From: Romboutsia timonensis
GTDB lineage: Bacteria; Bacillota; Clostridia; Peptostreptococcales; Peptostreptococcaceae
DNA length: 64,000 nt
Assembly: GCF_900106845.1 (NCBI RefSeq)
Contig: NZ_LT629849.1
Location: 174,908 to 238,907 of the forward strand
Reading direction: 5' to 3'
Positions 27,977-37,687 of the stretch are shown piece after piece. The notes under the pieces were generated by a model that saw only the letters and a list, made by a program, of their open reading frames with translations, did not search any database and was not told the DNA's origin. The position numbers and the translations under genes were made by a program. Position 1 is the stretch's first letter. Each line of letters opens with the position of its first letter.

Positions 27977-28004
27977 TAAAGTTATATTAATACTTATCCG
28001 TATA
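27977..28004 (+). promoter_or_regulatory. Candidate sigma-28 (FliA/SigD) promoter of the chemoreceptor gene
   Basis: TAAAGTTA (27977-27984) matches the sigma-28 -35 element TAAAGTTT at seven of eight positions. TCCGTATA (27997-28004) resembles the -10 GCCGATAA with one base shift. A similar TAAA...ACCGTATA pair precedes cheV. A Spo0A-box-like TGTCGAA lies just upstream (27965-27971). Confidence 0.45.
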
Positions 28005-28059
28005 AATAAAATGTAAATTATAGGATAGATTAGATTCATTAGAGTCGGGAGGAAAAAGA

Positions 28060-29814
28060 ATGAATTCATTTAAAAATTTAAAAATAGGAAAAAAGCTTAT
28101 ATTATCTTTTTTAACTATATTAATTTTAACGAGTAGTTTAAGTATATATATATTAGGAAAGTTATCATATACAGCTAATTTAACAGATTATATGTATGAT
28201 GGACCATATAAATTAGTTAATGAGTCTTTAGGGATTCGTATGGAAATTATCAATATATCAAGATGTTTAAATAGTGGTTTTGTTGATAACAACCATACTG
28301 GAGAAAATAAAACTATAGCAGAGTCATTTAATAAAATAGAAGAAAATATAAAATCAATAAGTGCAAATGAATTAATAGCATCATCTATAGGTGATCATTT
28401 AAAAAATCTTGAAAATGCAATAGAAAACTATAAAAGTGCATATGAAAATTTATATGCAAGAACACAAGTAGAAGGATTTACTAATAATGTTAATGATATA
28501 GATGCATCAGTTATTTCAACATATTCAAATACATACAACAAAGTAATAGAAGAGGCATCAATATTAAATGAAAATGCCAATAAAATTATGGAAGAGTTTT
28601 TAACAGATGCAGATAAAACAGCTAAGCAATCTACAATAATAAGTATAGCATTATTAATAGTAGCTATATTAGGAGTATCATACATAAGTATATACATAAC
28701 AAAAACTTTAAGAGACCCATTAGTTGAAATTGAAGATGCGGCTAACAAAATGGCTGAAGGAGACTTTGATGTTTCTATATCTTATGAATCTAAAGATGAG
28801 TTAGGAACTTTAGCTGATAGTATGCGTAGAATGGCTAATAATACAAATGAAGTTATAAATGATACAGTAAATGTATTAGGTGAAGTAGCAGCAGGAAACT
28901 TTAATGTATCTACAAATGTTGAGTTTATAGGCGTATTTAAAGAAATAGAAGACTCTATAGAAAAAATAACTAATGATTTAAGTGAAACAATGTCACAAAT
29001 AAGTTCAGCATCAGAAGAAGTTGGAGCGGCATCAGATCAAGTATCAAGTGGAGCTCAAATGTTAGCTCAAGGAGCAACAGAACAAGCAAGTGCTGTTCAA
29101 GAATTATCTGCAACTTTAACTGAGATATCAGAAAAAATAAAGAATACAGCAGAAAATGCTCAACATGCTAACAGCTTAACAATAAGCGCAGGGCATGAAG
29201 TTCAAAATGGTAATGAACAAATGAAAGAAATGGTTAAAGCAATGGACGAAATTTCATTTACTTCAAATGAAATAGGAAGAATAATAAAAACAATAGATGA
29301 CATAGCATTCCAAACTAATATATTAGCACTTAATGCTGCAGTTGAAGCTGCTAGAGCTGGAAGTGCTGGTAAAGGATTTGCTGTTGTTGCTGATGAAGTT
29401 AGAAATCTTGCAGCTAAATCTGCTGAAGCTGCTAAAAATACAGCAGTACTTATTGAAAATTCAATAGCAGCAGTAGAAAATGGAACTAAAATAGTTAATA
29501 ATACGGCTGAATCTCTTGGAAATATAATTGAAATAACAAACCAAACTATGAATTCAGTTGAAATGATAGCAAAAGCATCTGATGAACAAGCCGAAGCAAT
29601 AGCTCAAGTAACTTTAGGAGTAGAACAGATTTCAGCTGTAGTTCAAAATAACTCTGCAACATCAGAAGAAAGTGCAGCTGCTAGTGAAGAGTTAAGTGGA
29701 CAAGCACAAATGTTAAAATCTCTTATTGAAGGATTTAACGTAAAAGGTGGAAACCAATCTCAAAGAAGCATGGATTTTATGAATAATGATGCAAGTTATT
29801 TTGATATGTATTAA
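28060..29814 (+). CDS. Methyl-accepting chemotaxis protein
   Basis: A 584-residue transducer. It has a cytoplasmic start, membrane helix ~13-33, a ~155-residue four-helix-type extracellular sensor, and a second helix ~190-212. A HAMP domain follows ([20 protein letters not shown]). The long signalling coiled coil has the conserved hairpin tip [20 protein letters not shown], then [15 protein letters not shown]. No C-terminal CheR-tethering pentapeptide is visible. It is the only receptor in the window and probably heads the chemotaxis unit; its ligand is unknown. Confidence 0.96.
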   Translation: MNSFKNLKIGKKLILSFLTILILTSSLSIYILGKLSYTANLTDYMYDGPYKLVNESLGIRMEIINISRCLNSGFVDNNHTGENKTIAESFNKIEENIKSISANELIASSIGDHLKNLENAIENYKSAYENLYARTQVEGFTNNVNDIDASVISTYSNTYNKVIEEASILNENANKIMEEFLTDADKTAKQSTIISIALLIVAILGVSYISIYITKTLRDPLVEIEDAANKMAEGDFDVSISYESKDELGTLADSMRRMANNTNEVINDTVNVLGEVAAGNFNVSTNVEFIGVFKEIEDSIEKITNDLSETMSQISSASEEVGAASDQVSSGAQMLAQGATEQASAVQELSATLTEISEKIKNTAENAQHANSLTISAGHEVQNGNEQMKEMVKAMDEISFTSNEIGRIIKTIDDIAFQTNILALNAAVEAARAGSAGKGFAVVADEVRNLAAKSAEAAKNTAVLIENSIAAVENGTKIVNNTAESLGNIIEITNQTMNSVEMIAKASDEQAEAIAQVTLGVEQISAVVQNNSATSEESAAASEELSGQAQMLKSLIEGFNVKGGNQSQRSMDFMNNDASYFDMY

Positions 29815-29856
29815 GAATAATATAATACAGTAAAGTCATATTAATGTTTATTTGTA

Positions 29857-29887
29857 AAAAGGAGGCTTTTATGCTTCCTTTTTATAT
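29857..29887 (+). terminator. Terminator after the chemoreceptor gene
   Basis: AAAAAGGAGGC and GCTTCCTTTTT pair (one bulge) around a short loop, ending in TTTTTAT. It separates the receptor gene from cheA, so cheA probably has its own promoter or is reached by read-through. Confidence 0.65.
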
Positions 29888-29931
29888 AATAGACAACTAA
29901 TATATTTGTTTAACAATAAAGGAGATAAAAA

Positions 29932-32049
29932 ATGAGTGGAATAGATTCTATGACTGAGTTTTATGTATATGAAAATATGCAATTGCTAGAGCAATTAGAA
30001 GAAATTTTGCTTTCTGGTCAATCTGATACTGGAGAATTGAGTCAAGAGGAAATAGAAGAAATCTTTAGAGCTATGCATACTATAAAAGGCTCATCAGCTA
30101 TGATGGGATATGATAGTTTAATGAATCTTACTCATAGTATTGAAGATGTTTTTGATGAAATAAGAAGTGGTAGAAAACTTACTCAAAGCAAGTGGGAAGA
30201 AGTTATTGACGTAGTACTTGCAATAATAGACTTTTTAAAAGATGAAATATCAAAAGTTCAAGAAGGGTTGTTTCCTCAAGCTAGTATAGAAGAACTTTAT
30301 CAAAGATCAAGCAACTTATTAAAAGAAGATATAGAAGAAAATATATCATATAATACACAAGTAGATGAAACAGTTGATGAAGTTGTTAACTTAGATTCAA
30401 ATGGAATGAAAATAAAAGTATTTTTTGAAGATGGATGTGGAATGGAATCTATAAGAGCACTTGGAGTTTTAATGTCTCTTGAAGGAATGCATTCATCAAT
30501 AAAAACAGTACCAGAAAATTTAGAAGATGACTGTGATGGAGAAATAGCACAAAATGGACTTTTACTAGTTCTAGAAAATCCAATAGACAAAGAAGCAATT
30601 GAAAAAGCTATACAAGGAACAATGTTCCTTAAGTGTTTTGAAATAGAAGAACCTAATGAAAATAATAAAGAAGAAGTAGCAGAAGCAGAAGTATCTGAAA
30701 AAATAGAAGAAATAGAGATAAAAGAAGATTTAAATAAAGAAGAAACTGTAATCGAAGAAACTATTACTAATAAAGAAGAAACACATGTTTTAGAAGTAGT
30801 TAAGGAAGAAAGTCAAACAGAGGTTAAGGAAAATAAAATAGAAGAAAAGAAAACTTTAGATAAAAATAAATCTAATAAAGAAACTAAAAATAATTTCCTT
30901 ACTGTAAACATAAATAAAATTGATATGTTAATGAATTTAGTAGGAGAGATTGTAACAACAGAGTCTATGGTAGAAAAACAATCTCAACTTGAAAACTTTA
31001 ATAGAGATAACTTTGAAAAACAAGCTAGAAGATTACATCAATTGACTGCTGAGTTACAAGATGTAGTTATGTCTATCCGTATGGTACCTATATCATCTAC
31101 ATTTACTAAGATGCAAAGAGTAGTAAGGGATATGAGTAAAAAAACTGGCAAAATAGTAGACTTAGAACTTATAGGAGAACAAACAGAAGTAGATAAAACT
31201 ATACTTGAAAACATATCAGATCCACTTATGCACATGATTAGAAATAGTATGGACCATGGTGTTGAAATGCCAGAGGAAAGAAAGGCAGCTGGAAAGCCTG
31301 AAAAAGCAACAGTAACACTAGAAGCTAAAAATACAGGTGGAGATGTTGTAATAGTTATAAAGGATGACGGTAGAGGTTTAAACAAAGAAGCTATTGTAAA
31401 AAAAGCTATAGAAAAGGGAATTACAACTAAGAGATTAGAAGAGATATCAGATAAAGAAGCATACAACTTTATAATGGCTCCAGGATTTTCAACTAAAGAA
31501 GCTGTTACAGAATACTCTGGTCGTGGAGTAGGGATGGATGTAGTTCATACTAACATAAAAAAATTAAGAGGTTCTATAACAATTGATAGTGAGAGCGGAA
31601 AAGGCACTATGTTCATAATTCGTATACCATTAACATTGGCTATAATAGATGGAATGAAAGTTGAAATAGGAAATGAAATATATATAATACCATCTCTTAA
31701 TATAAAAGAAGTATTTAGAAGCGGGTCTTATGAAATTGTAAAAAATCCTAATGGTGAAGAACATAGTATTGTTAGAGGCAATTGCTATAAAATTCATAGA
31801 TTAGCAGACATATTAGGAATTGAATCTAAAGATAAAAACGAAGGAATAATGATATTAGTTGAGTCTGAAATAGGAAATATATGCATAATTGTAGATAAAA
31901 TAATAGGCCAACAAAATGTTGTTATAAAACCAATACCTCAATTATTAACTCAATTTGAAAAAGTTCAATCATATATGTCAGGATGTTCTATATTAGAGGA
32001 TGGATCTATAAGCTTAATATTTGATGTTAACTCAATAATAACTAGATAA
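29932..32049 (+). CDS. cheA: Chemotaxis histidine kinase CheA
   Basis: A 705-residue kinase. Domains in order: HPt with phospho-acceptor H49 in AMHTIKGSSAMMGY; a CheY/CheB-binding P2-like region (~130-235); an acidic Glu/Lys linker (~240-320); the dimerisation region; the HATPase with DPLMHMIRNSMDHG, DDGRGL and GRGVGMDVV; and a C-terminal CheW-like domain (LAIIDGMKVEIGNEIYIIPS). Receptor signals set its autophosphorylation. The acidic linker is longer than in many CheA proteins. Confidence 0.97.
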   Translation: MSGIDSMTEFYVYENMQLLEQLEEILLSGQSDTGELSQEEIEEIFRAMHTIKGSSAMMGYDSLMNLTHSIEDVFDEIRSGRKLTQSKWEEVIDVVLAIIDFLKDEISKVQEGLFPQASIEELYQRSSNLLKEDIEENISYNTQVDETVDEVVNLDSNGMKIKVFFEDGCGMESIRALGVLMSLEGMHSSIKTVPENLEDDCDGEIAQNGLLLVLENPIDKEAIEKAIQGTMFLKCFEIEEPNENNKEEVAEAEVSEKIEEIEIKEDLNKEETVIEETITNKEETHVLEVVKEESQTEVKENKIEEKKTLDKNKSNKETKNNFLTVNINKIDMLMNLVGEIVTTESMVEKQSQLENFNRDNFEKQARRLHQLTAELQDVVMSIRMVPISSTFTKMQRVVRDMSKKTGKIVDLELIGEQTEVDKTILENISDPLMHMIRNSMDHGVEMPEERKAAGKPEKATVTLEAKNTGGDVVIVIKDDGRGLNKEAIVKKAIEKGITTKRLEEISDKEAYNFIMAPGFSTKEAVTEYSGRGVGMDVVHTNIKKLRGSITIDSESGKGTMFIIRIPLTLAIIDGMKVEIGNEIYIIPSLNIKEVFRSGSYEIVKNPNGEEHSIVRGNCYKIHRLADILGIESKDKNEGIMILVESEIGNICIIVDKIIGQQNVVIKPIPQLLTQFEKVQSYMSGCSILEDGSISLIFDVNSIITR

Positions 32050-32070
32050 TACTTTTATAGGAGATATACT

Positions 32071-33099
32071 ATGAAAATTAATAGAAAAATAAAAGTAGTA
32101 ATAGTTGATGACTCAGGAATATTTAGAAGAGTTTTATTTAATCAACTTAAAGACCACTCTCATATAGAAGTTGTTGGTATGGCTAAAGATCCATATGAAG
32201 CTAGGGATGTTATTGTAGAGTTTAATCCAGATGTATTAATACTAGATATAATGATGCCGGGACTTGATGGAATTGAATTTTTAAATATATTAAAGAATAA
32301 AAGATTTATACCAACTATTGCAATTAGTGGTAGTAGTATTAATGAAAGTAATGCAATTGCAGCGGGAGCAGTTGATTTTATCGAAAAGCCAACTGCAAAA
32401 ACTATGCGTAATTTTAATGAAACTTTGGTTCAAAAAATAATAAATGCATCAGGATTTTATGATGATAGCTGTTCTAATACAGAACTTAAAAAGACTAACA
32501 TTATAAAAAATAATGTTAGTTATAATAGTAAAAATATAATAGCAATAGGTGCATCTATGGGTGGAGTAGATGCAATAAGACACGTTTTAAGAGAGTTGCC
32601 ATTAGGATTACCTGGCATAGTTATAACTCAACATATGCCCCCAATATTTACAAAAAAATATGCACAAAGACTTGATAAAGAATGTAGCATAAAGGTCGTT
32701 GAAGGTAAACATGGAGATGTAGTTTTAACTGGACATGCATATATTGCACCAGGTGGATATCAAATGGGAATAGTAAGAGAAAATAACAAGTATATCTTAG
32801 ATATAAAAAAAGCTGAAAAAGTAAGTGGACATTGTCCATCAGTAGATTATTTATTTGAATCAGTAGCGATACATGCAAAAAATAATTCTATTGCAACAAT
32901 ACTAACAGGTATGGGAAATGATGGCGCTAAAGGATTATTATCTATAAAAAATGCAGGGGGATACACAATCGGTCAAAATAAAGAAACATGCGTTGTTTAT
33001 GGTATGCCTATGGCAGCTAAAAATATCGGTGCTGTTCTTAAAGAAGTTCCTTTAGAAGCTATTCCAAATTTGATAGTAGATAAATTTAGAACGATATAA
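32071..33099 (+). CDS. cheB: Chemotaxis methylesterase CheB
   Basis: A 342-residue protein. The N-terminal receiver domain has VIVDDSG and phospho-acceptor D59 in LILDIMMPGLDG. The C-terminal methylesterase/deamidase domain has nucleophile S162 in GASMGGVDA, the conserved QHMPPIFTKKYAQRL, and TGMGNDGAKGL near the end. It removes methyl groups from receptors in response to CheA phosphorylation. It lies 21 bp after cheA. Confidence 0.97.
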   Translation: MKINRKIKVVIVDDSGIFRRVLFNQLKDHSHIEVVGMAKDPYEARDVIVEFNPDVLILDIMMPGLDGIEFLNILKNKRFIPTIAISGSSINESNAIAAGAVDFIEKPTAKTMRNFNETLVQKIINASGFYDDSCSNTELKKTNIIKNNVSYNSKNIIAIGASMGGVDAIRHVLRELPLGLPGIVITQHMPPIFTKKYAQRLDKECSIKVVEGKHGDVVLTGHAYIAPGGYQMGIVRENNKYILDIKKAEKVSGHCPSVDYLFESVAIHAKNNSIATILTGMGNDGAKGLLSIKNAGGYTIGQNKETCVVYGMPMAAKNIGAVLKEVPLEAIPNLIVDKFRTI

Positions 33100-33134
33100 A
33101 CTTAATAAAACTTAGAGAGGGAAGGAACATACCT

Positions 33135-33749
33135 ATGAATTTTGAACAAGAAAAGTTAAATGTATTTCGTGAAATTAGTAATATAGGTTCGGGCAATGCA
33201 TCTACATCATTAGCTCAAATGCTAAATGAAATAGTAGACATAGGAATACCTAACAGTGATTTAAGAGAATTTTCAGATATAACTAACAGTTATAGTTCAC
33301 CAGAAGAACTTGTTGTTGGAACTGTATTACAAATATCAGGAGATTTAGAAGGTTTTATAATGGTAATAATGGACGTTGATTCAACACTTACTTTATTATC
33401 AAGATTATTAGGTAGAAAAATAGAGTGTGATAAAGAAAATTACGAAGAACTTTACAAAGAATTAAACTCTGTAGGAGAAATATGCAATATACTTTGTGGA
33501 ACTTATTTAACTGCAATGTCAGATATGACTGGATTAACAATAGACCAATCAATACCATACTTTAGTGTAGATATGGTTATGGCAATAATGAACTTACCAG
33601 CTTCATTATATGGTGGTGAATCAGATTCTATACTATGTATAGAAACAGAATTCTTTACTTTAGATAGAGAGATAGAAGGAAAGTATTACTTTATACCTAA
33701 AGTAGAATCTTGTAACACATTATTATCTAAATTAGGATTTGAAGTATAG
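33135..33749 (+). CDS. cheC: CheY-P phosphatase CheC
   Basis: A 204-residue protein with the two CheC active-site helices: LNVFREISNIGSGNASTSLA (E and N residues) and EELNSVGEICNILCGTYLTA -like in the second half. CheC dephosphorylates CheY-P and pairs with CheD, encoded next. Firmicutes use this CheC-CheD-CheV adaptation system rather than CheZ. Confidence 0.95.
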   Translation: MNFEQEKLNVFREISNIGSGNASTSLAQMLNEIVDIGIPNSDLREFSDITNSYSSPEELVVGTVLQISGDLEGFIMVIMDVDSTLTLLSRLLGRKIECDKENYEELYKELNSVGEICNILCGTYLTAMSDMTGLTIDQSIPYFSVDMVMAIMNLPASLYGGESDSILCIETEFFTLDREIEGKYYFIPKVESCNTLLSKLGFEV

Positions 33750-33758
33750 GTAGATTTA

Positions 33759-34241
33759 ATGTCAGTTGCAAACGTAGGAATAGCAGATTATAAAATTATA
33801 AAATCACCAGATCAAATAATGACAGTTGGGTTAGGTTCTTGTTGTGGAGTTGTTATATATGATGAGATAAATAAAATAGCAGGACTTGTACATATTTTAT
33901 TATCTGAATCAAAAGCAGAAAGGACTTTAACAAATAGAGCAAAATTTGCTGATACAGGAATAACACTTTTATATGAAGAATTAAGAAAAAAAGGTGCAAA
34001 TCCAAGATTTATGAAGGCAAAAATGGCAGGTGGAGCACACATGTTTAATTTTAATAATTCTAATAATACTCTTACAATTGGTGAAAAGAATGTAAAAGTA
34101 TGCAAAGAAACTCTATTTAAGTTAAGAATACCTATTATATCCTCAGATGTACTAGGTTCTTGCGGAAGAACTATTATATTTGATACAACTACTAATAAAC
34201 TAAAAATAAAGAGTGTGGGCAAGAATGAAAAATTTATTTAG
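33759..34241 (+). CDS. cheD: Chemoreceptor glutamine deamidase CheD
   Basis: A 160-residue deamidase. The catalytic Cys lies in VGLGSCCGVVIYD (C28 in the GSC motif), the His in GLVHILL (H45), and the downstream Thr-containing KFADTGI segment follows. A further family motif is AKMAGGAHMF. It deamidates receptor glutamines and is regulated by CheC. It is separated from cheC by 9 bp. Confidence 0.95.
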   Translation: MSVANVGIADYKIIKSPDQIMTVGLGSCCGVVIYDEINKIAGLVHILLSESKAERTLTNRAKFADTGITLLYEELRKKGANPRFMKAKMAGGAHMFNFNNSNNTLTIGEKNVKVCKETLFKLRIPIISSDVLGSCGRTIIFDTTTNKLKIKSVGKNEKFI

Positions 34242-34258
34242 AAGAGGTGTATCAGTTT

Positions 34259-34741
34259 ATGAATAATAATGAGGAAATTTTAGATAGCAAAATTGATGAT
34301 TTATATATGATATTTGTGATAAATAACCAAAAATATGCATTATCATCTAAATATATTACAGAAATAATTGAAATTTTACCAATAACTAAGGTACCATTCT
34401 TACCAGAATACATGAAGGGTATAATCAACTTAAGAAGTACAATTATACCTGTAATGGACGCAAGAATGAGGTTTGGCATGGAACCTATTGAATATAGTGA
34501 AAGAACTTGTATAATTATAATCGAAAATGAAGCAAATAAAATAGGATTAATTGTTGATGCAGTAAATGAAGTATTAACAATACAACCTAAACAAATAATG
34601 GAATCTACAAAAGAAAAAAATGATTTAAAAGAAAGTTTTGTAAATGGAATAAGTCAGATAAATAATGATATACAACTAATATTAGATTGTGATTCATTAG
34701 TGAATATTGTAGGAGATATGAGTAATGAAATTAACGAATAA
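34259..34741 (+). CDS. cheW: Chemotaxis adaptor CheW
   Basis: A 160-residue single CheW domain: MIFVINNQKYALSSKYITEI, ITKVPFLPEYMKGIINLRST, IIPVMDARMRFGM, and VDAVNEVLTI. ATG 34259 is preferred over the GTG at 34247 because the latter sits in the GAGGTG ribosome binding site. It links CheA to the receptor. Its last codons overlap cheR by 17 bp. Confidence 0.95.
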   Translation: MNNNEEILDSKIDDLYMIFVINNQKYALSSKYITEIIEILPITKVPFLPEYMKGIINLRSTIIPVMDARMRFGMEPIEYSERTCIIIIENEANKIGLIVDAVNEVLTIQPKQIMESTKEKNDLKESFVNGISQINNDIQLILDCDSLVNIVGDMSNEINE

Positions 34742-35531
34742 TGATTTTATACGTCTTAAGACATTTATGTATAACAACTATGGTATAAATCTTGAAAATA
34801 AGAAAACATTAATAGAAACAAGACTTGCAATAGTTGTTAAAAGATTAGGATTTAATGATTTTAAATCATATATAGATAATCTAATGAGAGATAAAACAGG
34901 AGAACAAGCATCTATAATAGTAGGAAAACTTACAACTAACTTTACTTATTTTATGAGAGAAGAAGCACATTTTGAGTTTTTAAGAAATGAAATATTTGTG
35001 CCTTATTTTAAAAAAGCTCCAGTTGGAGGAATAAAAATATGGTCTGCAGCATCGTCTACAGGAGAAGAGCCTTATTGTATATCAATGTTAGCAACATCTG
35101 TATTCGGAATAGGTGCAAAATCAAAAGTATCTATAACAGCATCAGATATATCGACTAATGTTTTAAGAACGGCTAAAAATGGAGTTTATACAGAAGATAA
35201 AATAGCTAAATTGCCAAAAACTTGGGTTCAAAATTATATGAAAAAAGTGGGTGATAAAAGCTATGAAATAAATAATAATATAAAAAGTTTAGTTGATTTT
35301 AAATACTTTAACCTAAATCAAAGTATAGGATGGGAGTTTAGGAAATATGATGTAATATTCTGTAGAAATGTTATGATTTACTTTGATAATCCTACAAAAC
35401 AAAAATTATGCAAAAGATTACATGATTCTTTAAAACCTGGTGGCTACCTAATAATAGGTTTATCTGAAAACTTATCGAACCTAGATAATGGTTTTGAAAG
35501 AGTAAGACCATCTGTTTATAGAAAAAAATAA
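34725..35531 (+). CDS. cheR: Chemotaxis protein methyltransferase CheR
   Basis: A 268-residue enzyme with the N-terminal CheR helical domain (residues ~1-70) and the SAM-binding domain: KIWSAASSTGEEPYCISML, VSITASDISTNVLRTAKNGV, FRKYDVIFCRNVMIYFDNPT, LKPGGYLIIGLSENL. It methylates receptor glutamates and opposes CheB. The start overlaps cheW, suggesting coupling. Confidence 0.97.
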   Translation: MKLTNNDFIRLKTFMYNNYGINLENKKTLIETRLAIVVKRLGFNDFKSYIDNLMRDKTGEQASIIVGKLTTNFTYFMREEAHFEFLRNEIFVPYFKKAPVGGIKIWSAASSTGEEPYCISMLATSVFGIGAKSKVSITASDISTNVLRTAKNGVYTEDKIAKLPKTWVQNYMKKVGDKSYEINNNIKSLVDFKYFNLNQSIGWEFRKYDVIFCRNVMIYFDNPTKQKLCKRLHDSLKPGGYLIIGLSENLSNLDNGFERVRPSVYRKK

Positions 35532-35552
35532 TTAATTTCAAGGAGAAAAAAT

Positions 35553-35906
35553 ATGAAAAGAGTATTAATAGTTGATGATGCATCATTTATGCGTATGTCT
35601 ATAAAAAACATGCTTGCAAATTATGATTTTGAAGTAGTTGGGGAAGCTGAAAATGGAGTAATGGCTATAGAAAAATATAAAGAATTACAACCAGATATAG
35701 TTACAATGGATATAACTATGCCAGAGATGGATGGATTAGAAGCATTAAGAGAAATTAAAAAAATAGATCCAGGTGCATCAGTTGTAATGGTTTCAGCATT
35801 AGGACAAGAAGCTAGAATGAAAGAAGCTATAATATACGGAGCAAAAGGATTTATAGTAAAGCCATTTAAAGAAGAAATGCTTATATCAGCATTATCAAAA
35901 TTATAA
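35553..35906 (+). CDS. cheY: Chemotaxis response regulator CheY
   Basis: A 117-residue single receiver domain with acidic pair D8-D9, phospho-acceptor D53 in IVTMDITMPEMDG, the conserved S/T region VVMVSALGQEARM, and Lys in GFIVKPF. It carries CheA signals to the switch. Because FliM here has no CheY-binding peptide, its docking site on the motor is uncertain. Confidence 0.96.
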   Translation: MKRVLIVDDASFMRMSIKNMLANYDFEVVGEAENGVMAIEKYKELQPDIVTMDITMPEMDGLEALREIKKIDPGASVVMVSALGQEARMKEAIIYGAKGFIVKPFKEEMLISALSKL

Positions 35907-35923
35907 AGATAAATACTTTAACT

Positions 35924-35957
35924 AAAAAAGAAGATATAACATTATCTTCTTTTTTTA
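35924..35957 (+). terminator. Terminator of the cheA-cheY unit
   Basis: AAAAAGAAGATA pairs with TATCTTCTTTTT across a 6-nt loop, followed by further T residues. An inverted-repeat-bounded element begins 3 bp after it. Confidence 0.88.
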
Positions 35958-36118
35958 TAGGCTATGTTTTAACAAAATGTTGATATTGAGTAAAAATTAT
36001 ATATAATCTATATTAAATATGCTGATACATTATAACTATATATATTAAAGCATTTGGATAAGATGAATAGTTTCATATAAAACACAAAATAAATATACAT
36101 AATATTTATAAAATAGTA

Positions 36119-36322
36119 TTGAAAAAATTGTCGAATTTTGCTATAATTTATTGTGTCGATGAATAGTATTATTTATTAATCTAATATATATCCAAAAACT
36201 TTCAAAGTGTATATTGTTTACTATAAAATAAGACGACATTAAGAATCTCATAGAATAAGATATCAAAACCACATAAAAAACCAATTAGATAATATTAATT
36301 ATTTAGTTGGTTTTTTAATATC
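36119..36322 (+). ncRNA. Candidate small RNA unit A (promoter to terminator)
   Basis: A near-consensus sigma-A promoter (TTGAAA 36119-36124, 17 bp, TATAAT 36142-36147) has a TGTCGAA motif in its spacer. About 125 bp downstream begins a hairpin made of AAAAAACCAATTAGATAAT and its imperfect complement, ending in TTTTTTAAT. The predicted transcript is about 165 nt with no RBS-preceded frame longer than a few codons. Confidence 0.4.
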
Positions 36323-36362
36323 GATAGTTATAACATAATTTACAGAAAATTAAGAAAATACA

Positions 36363-36550
36363 TCGACTTTATATGTATTATGTTATATAATGTATTATAG
36401 ATATTACTATTCATTCATTTTATTAATTAAATATTTTAAGGTATATTAAAAATTACTTTTTTAATATTTAAATTGTTTTATAAAAATTCCTTATTAAATA
36501 CTCAAATTAAACCAATTAGATAATATTATTATTTAATTGGTTTTTTACTA
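36363..36550 (+). ncRNA. Candidate small RNA unit B (promoter to terminator)
   Basis: TCGACT (36363-36368), 17 bp, TATAAT (36386-36391). The terminator at ~36507-36548 (AAACCAATTAGATAATATT paired to AATATT...AATTGGTTTTTT) is almost the same as that of unit A. The predicted transcript is about 150 nt and non-coding. Units A and B look like a diverged tandem duplication. Confidence 0.35.
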
Positions 36551-36619
36551 TTCAAAACTTACCTAATTTCAACATCGTGTTAAAACACAGCATTTTTATA
36601 AAAAATTCAAAAAATAATC

Positions 36620-36646
36620 TAAATAAATTTAAATAAGTACCGTATA
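36620..36646 (+). promoter_or_regulatory. Candidate sigma-28 promoter of cheV
   Basis: TAAATAAA (36620-36627), 11 bp, then ACCGTATA (36639-36646), in the spacing of sigma-28 promoters. The -10-like part is followed by TAAATAA, as before the chemoreceptor gene. The -10 deviates from GCCGATAA after the CCG. Confidence 0.4.
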
Positions 36647-36698
36647 TAAATAATAGAGTGATTATTTAAACTTAATGTAGGATGGGGGAACAATAACT

Positions 36699-37613
36699 AT
36701 GGATACTCCAAATCAAACAAAAATACTTTTAGAGTCAGGTACAAATGAACTTGAAATAATGGAGTTCACTGTAGGTGGCGAATTATTTGGAATAAATATC
36801 GCCAAAATACGTGAAATCATGAGAGCGCAAGAAACTAAGAGAATGCCAAACTCACATAATTTTGTAGAAGGTATATTTAAACAAAGAGGAGAGGTAATAA
36901 CAGTAATAGATTTAGCCAAATGTTTAAATATAGAAAAATCAGAAAATAAAAGTCATGATATATTCATACTTACACATTTTAACAAGTTAAACTTTGCGTT
37001 TAGAGTTGAAAGTGTAGTTGGAATAGACAGGGTTTCTTGGGAAAACATAAAAAAACCAGATAAAGTTATATACAGTGGAGAAGACAGTGTAGCAACTGCA
37101 ATAGCTGAATATAAGGACAGACTTATAACTATATTAGACTTTGAAAAAATTATAGCAGATATAAGCCCAGAAACATCTATTACACTTGATAGATTATATG
37201 AACTTGGTGATAGAGTAGAAAGTCAAAAGAAAATATTAGTAGCAGAAGATTCAATGATGCTTTCAAATTTAATTATTGGATTTTTACATAAGTCAGGTTA
37301 TAAAAATACAGTTAAATTCAACAATGGCAAAGAAGCTTGGAATTACTTAACAGAAGCTAAAGAAAGTGGATTACCTATAAGTAATTATGTATCTTGTATA
37401 GTTTCTGATATAGAAATGCCTTTAATGGATGGTCATAGACTTACAAAACTTATAAAAACTGATGATGAGTTAAAGCATATACCTGTAATTTTATTCTCAT
37501 CTTTAATTAGTGATGAGTTGAGGATAAAGGGACAAGAAGTTGGTGCTGATGAGCAGATAACTAAGCCAGAGATTGTGGAACTGGTAAATATTATAGATAG
37601 ATTGATAAAATAA
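36699..37613 (+). CDS. cheV: Chemotaxis coupling protein CheV
   Basis: A 304-residue fusion of an N-terminal CheW-like domain (ELEIMEFTVGGELFGINIAK, MRAQETKRMPNSHNFVEGIF, GEVITVIDLAKCL) and a C-terminal receiver domain (ILVAEDSMML; phospho-acceptor Asp in CIVSDIEMPLMDG; Lys in QITKPE). It couples receptors to CheA and adjusts kinase activity in adaptation. It stands alone behind its own promoter after the MITE-like element. Confidence 0.96.
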   Translation: MDTPNQTKILLESGTNELEIMEFTVGGELFGINIAKIREIMRAQETKRMPNSHNFVEGIFKQRGEVITVIDLAKCLNIEKSENKSHDIFILTHFNKLNFAFRVESVVGIDRVSWENIKKPDKVIYSGEDSVATAIAEYKDRLITILDFEKIIADISPETSITLDRLYELGDRVESQKKILVAEDSMMLSNLIIGFLHKSGYKNTVKFNNGKEAWNYLTEAKESGLPISNYVSCIVSDIEMPLMDGHRLTKLIKTDDELKHIPVILFSSLISDELRIKGQEVGADEQITKPEIVELVNIIDRLIK

Positions 37614-37637
37614 TTTAATGAATCAAATTGTATTAAA

Positions 37638-37667
37638 TTATCAGAATTTAATACCAAATTCTGATAA
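37638..37667. repeat. 12-bp perfect hairpin after cheV
   Basis: TTATCAGAATTT, a 6-nt loop, then AAATTCTGATAA. An A-run rather than a T-run follows on the + strand, so it is not a classical terminator for cheV, though it may still end or stabilise the transcript. Confidence 0.6.
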
Positions 37668-37687
37668 AAAAGAAAATTAAAAAAAAG

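Larger units (their letters stand above)
35960..36592. mobile_element. MITE-like element with terminal inverted repeats, no protein gene
   Basis: The left end (35960-35991, GGCTATGTTTTAAC...) and the inverted right end (36561-36592) are imperfect copies of each other. Both are close to the left end of a second element at 48819: 27 and 28 of 32 positions respectively, counted by eye. No transposase frame is present. Inside lie two promoter-like and two terminator-like signals. This accounts for almost all of the 792-bp gap between cheY and cheV. The IS family that could mobilise it was not recognised. Confidence 0.6.
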
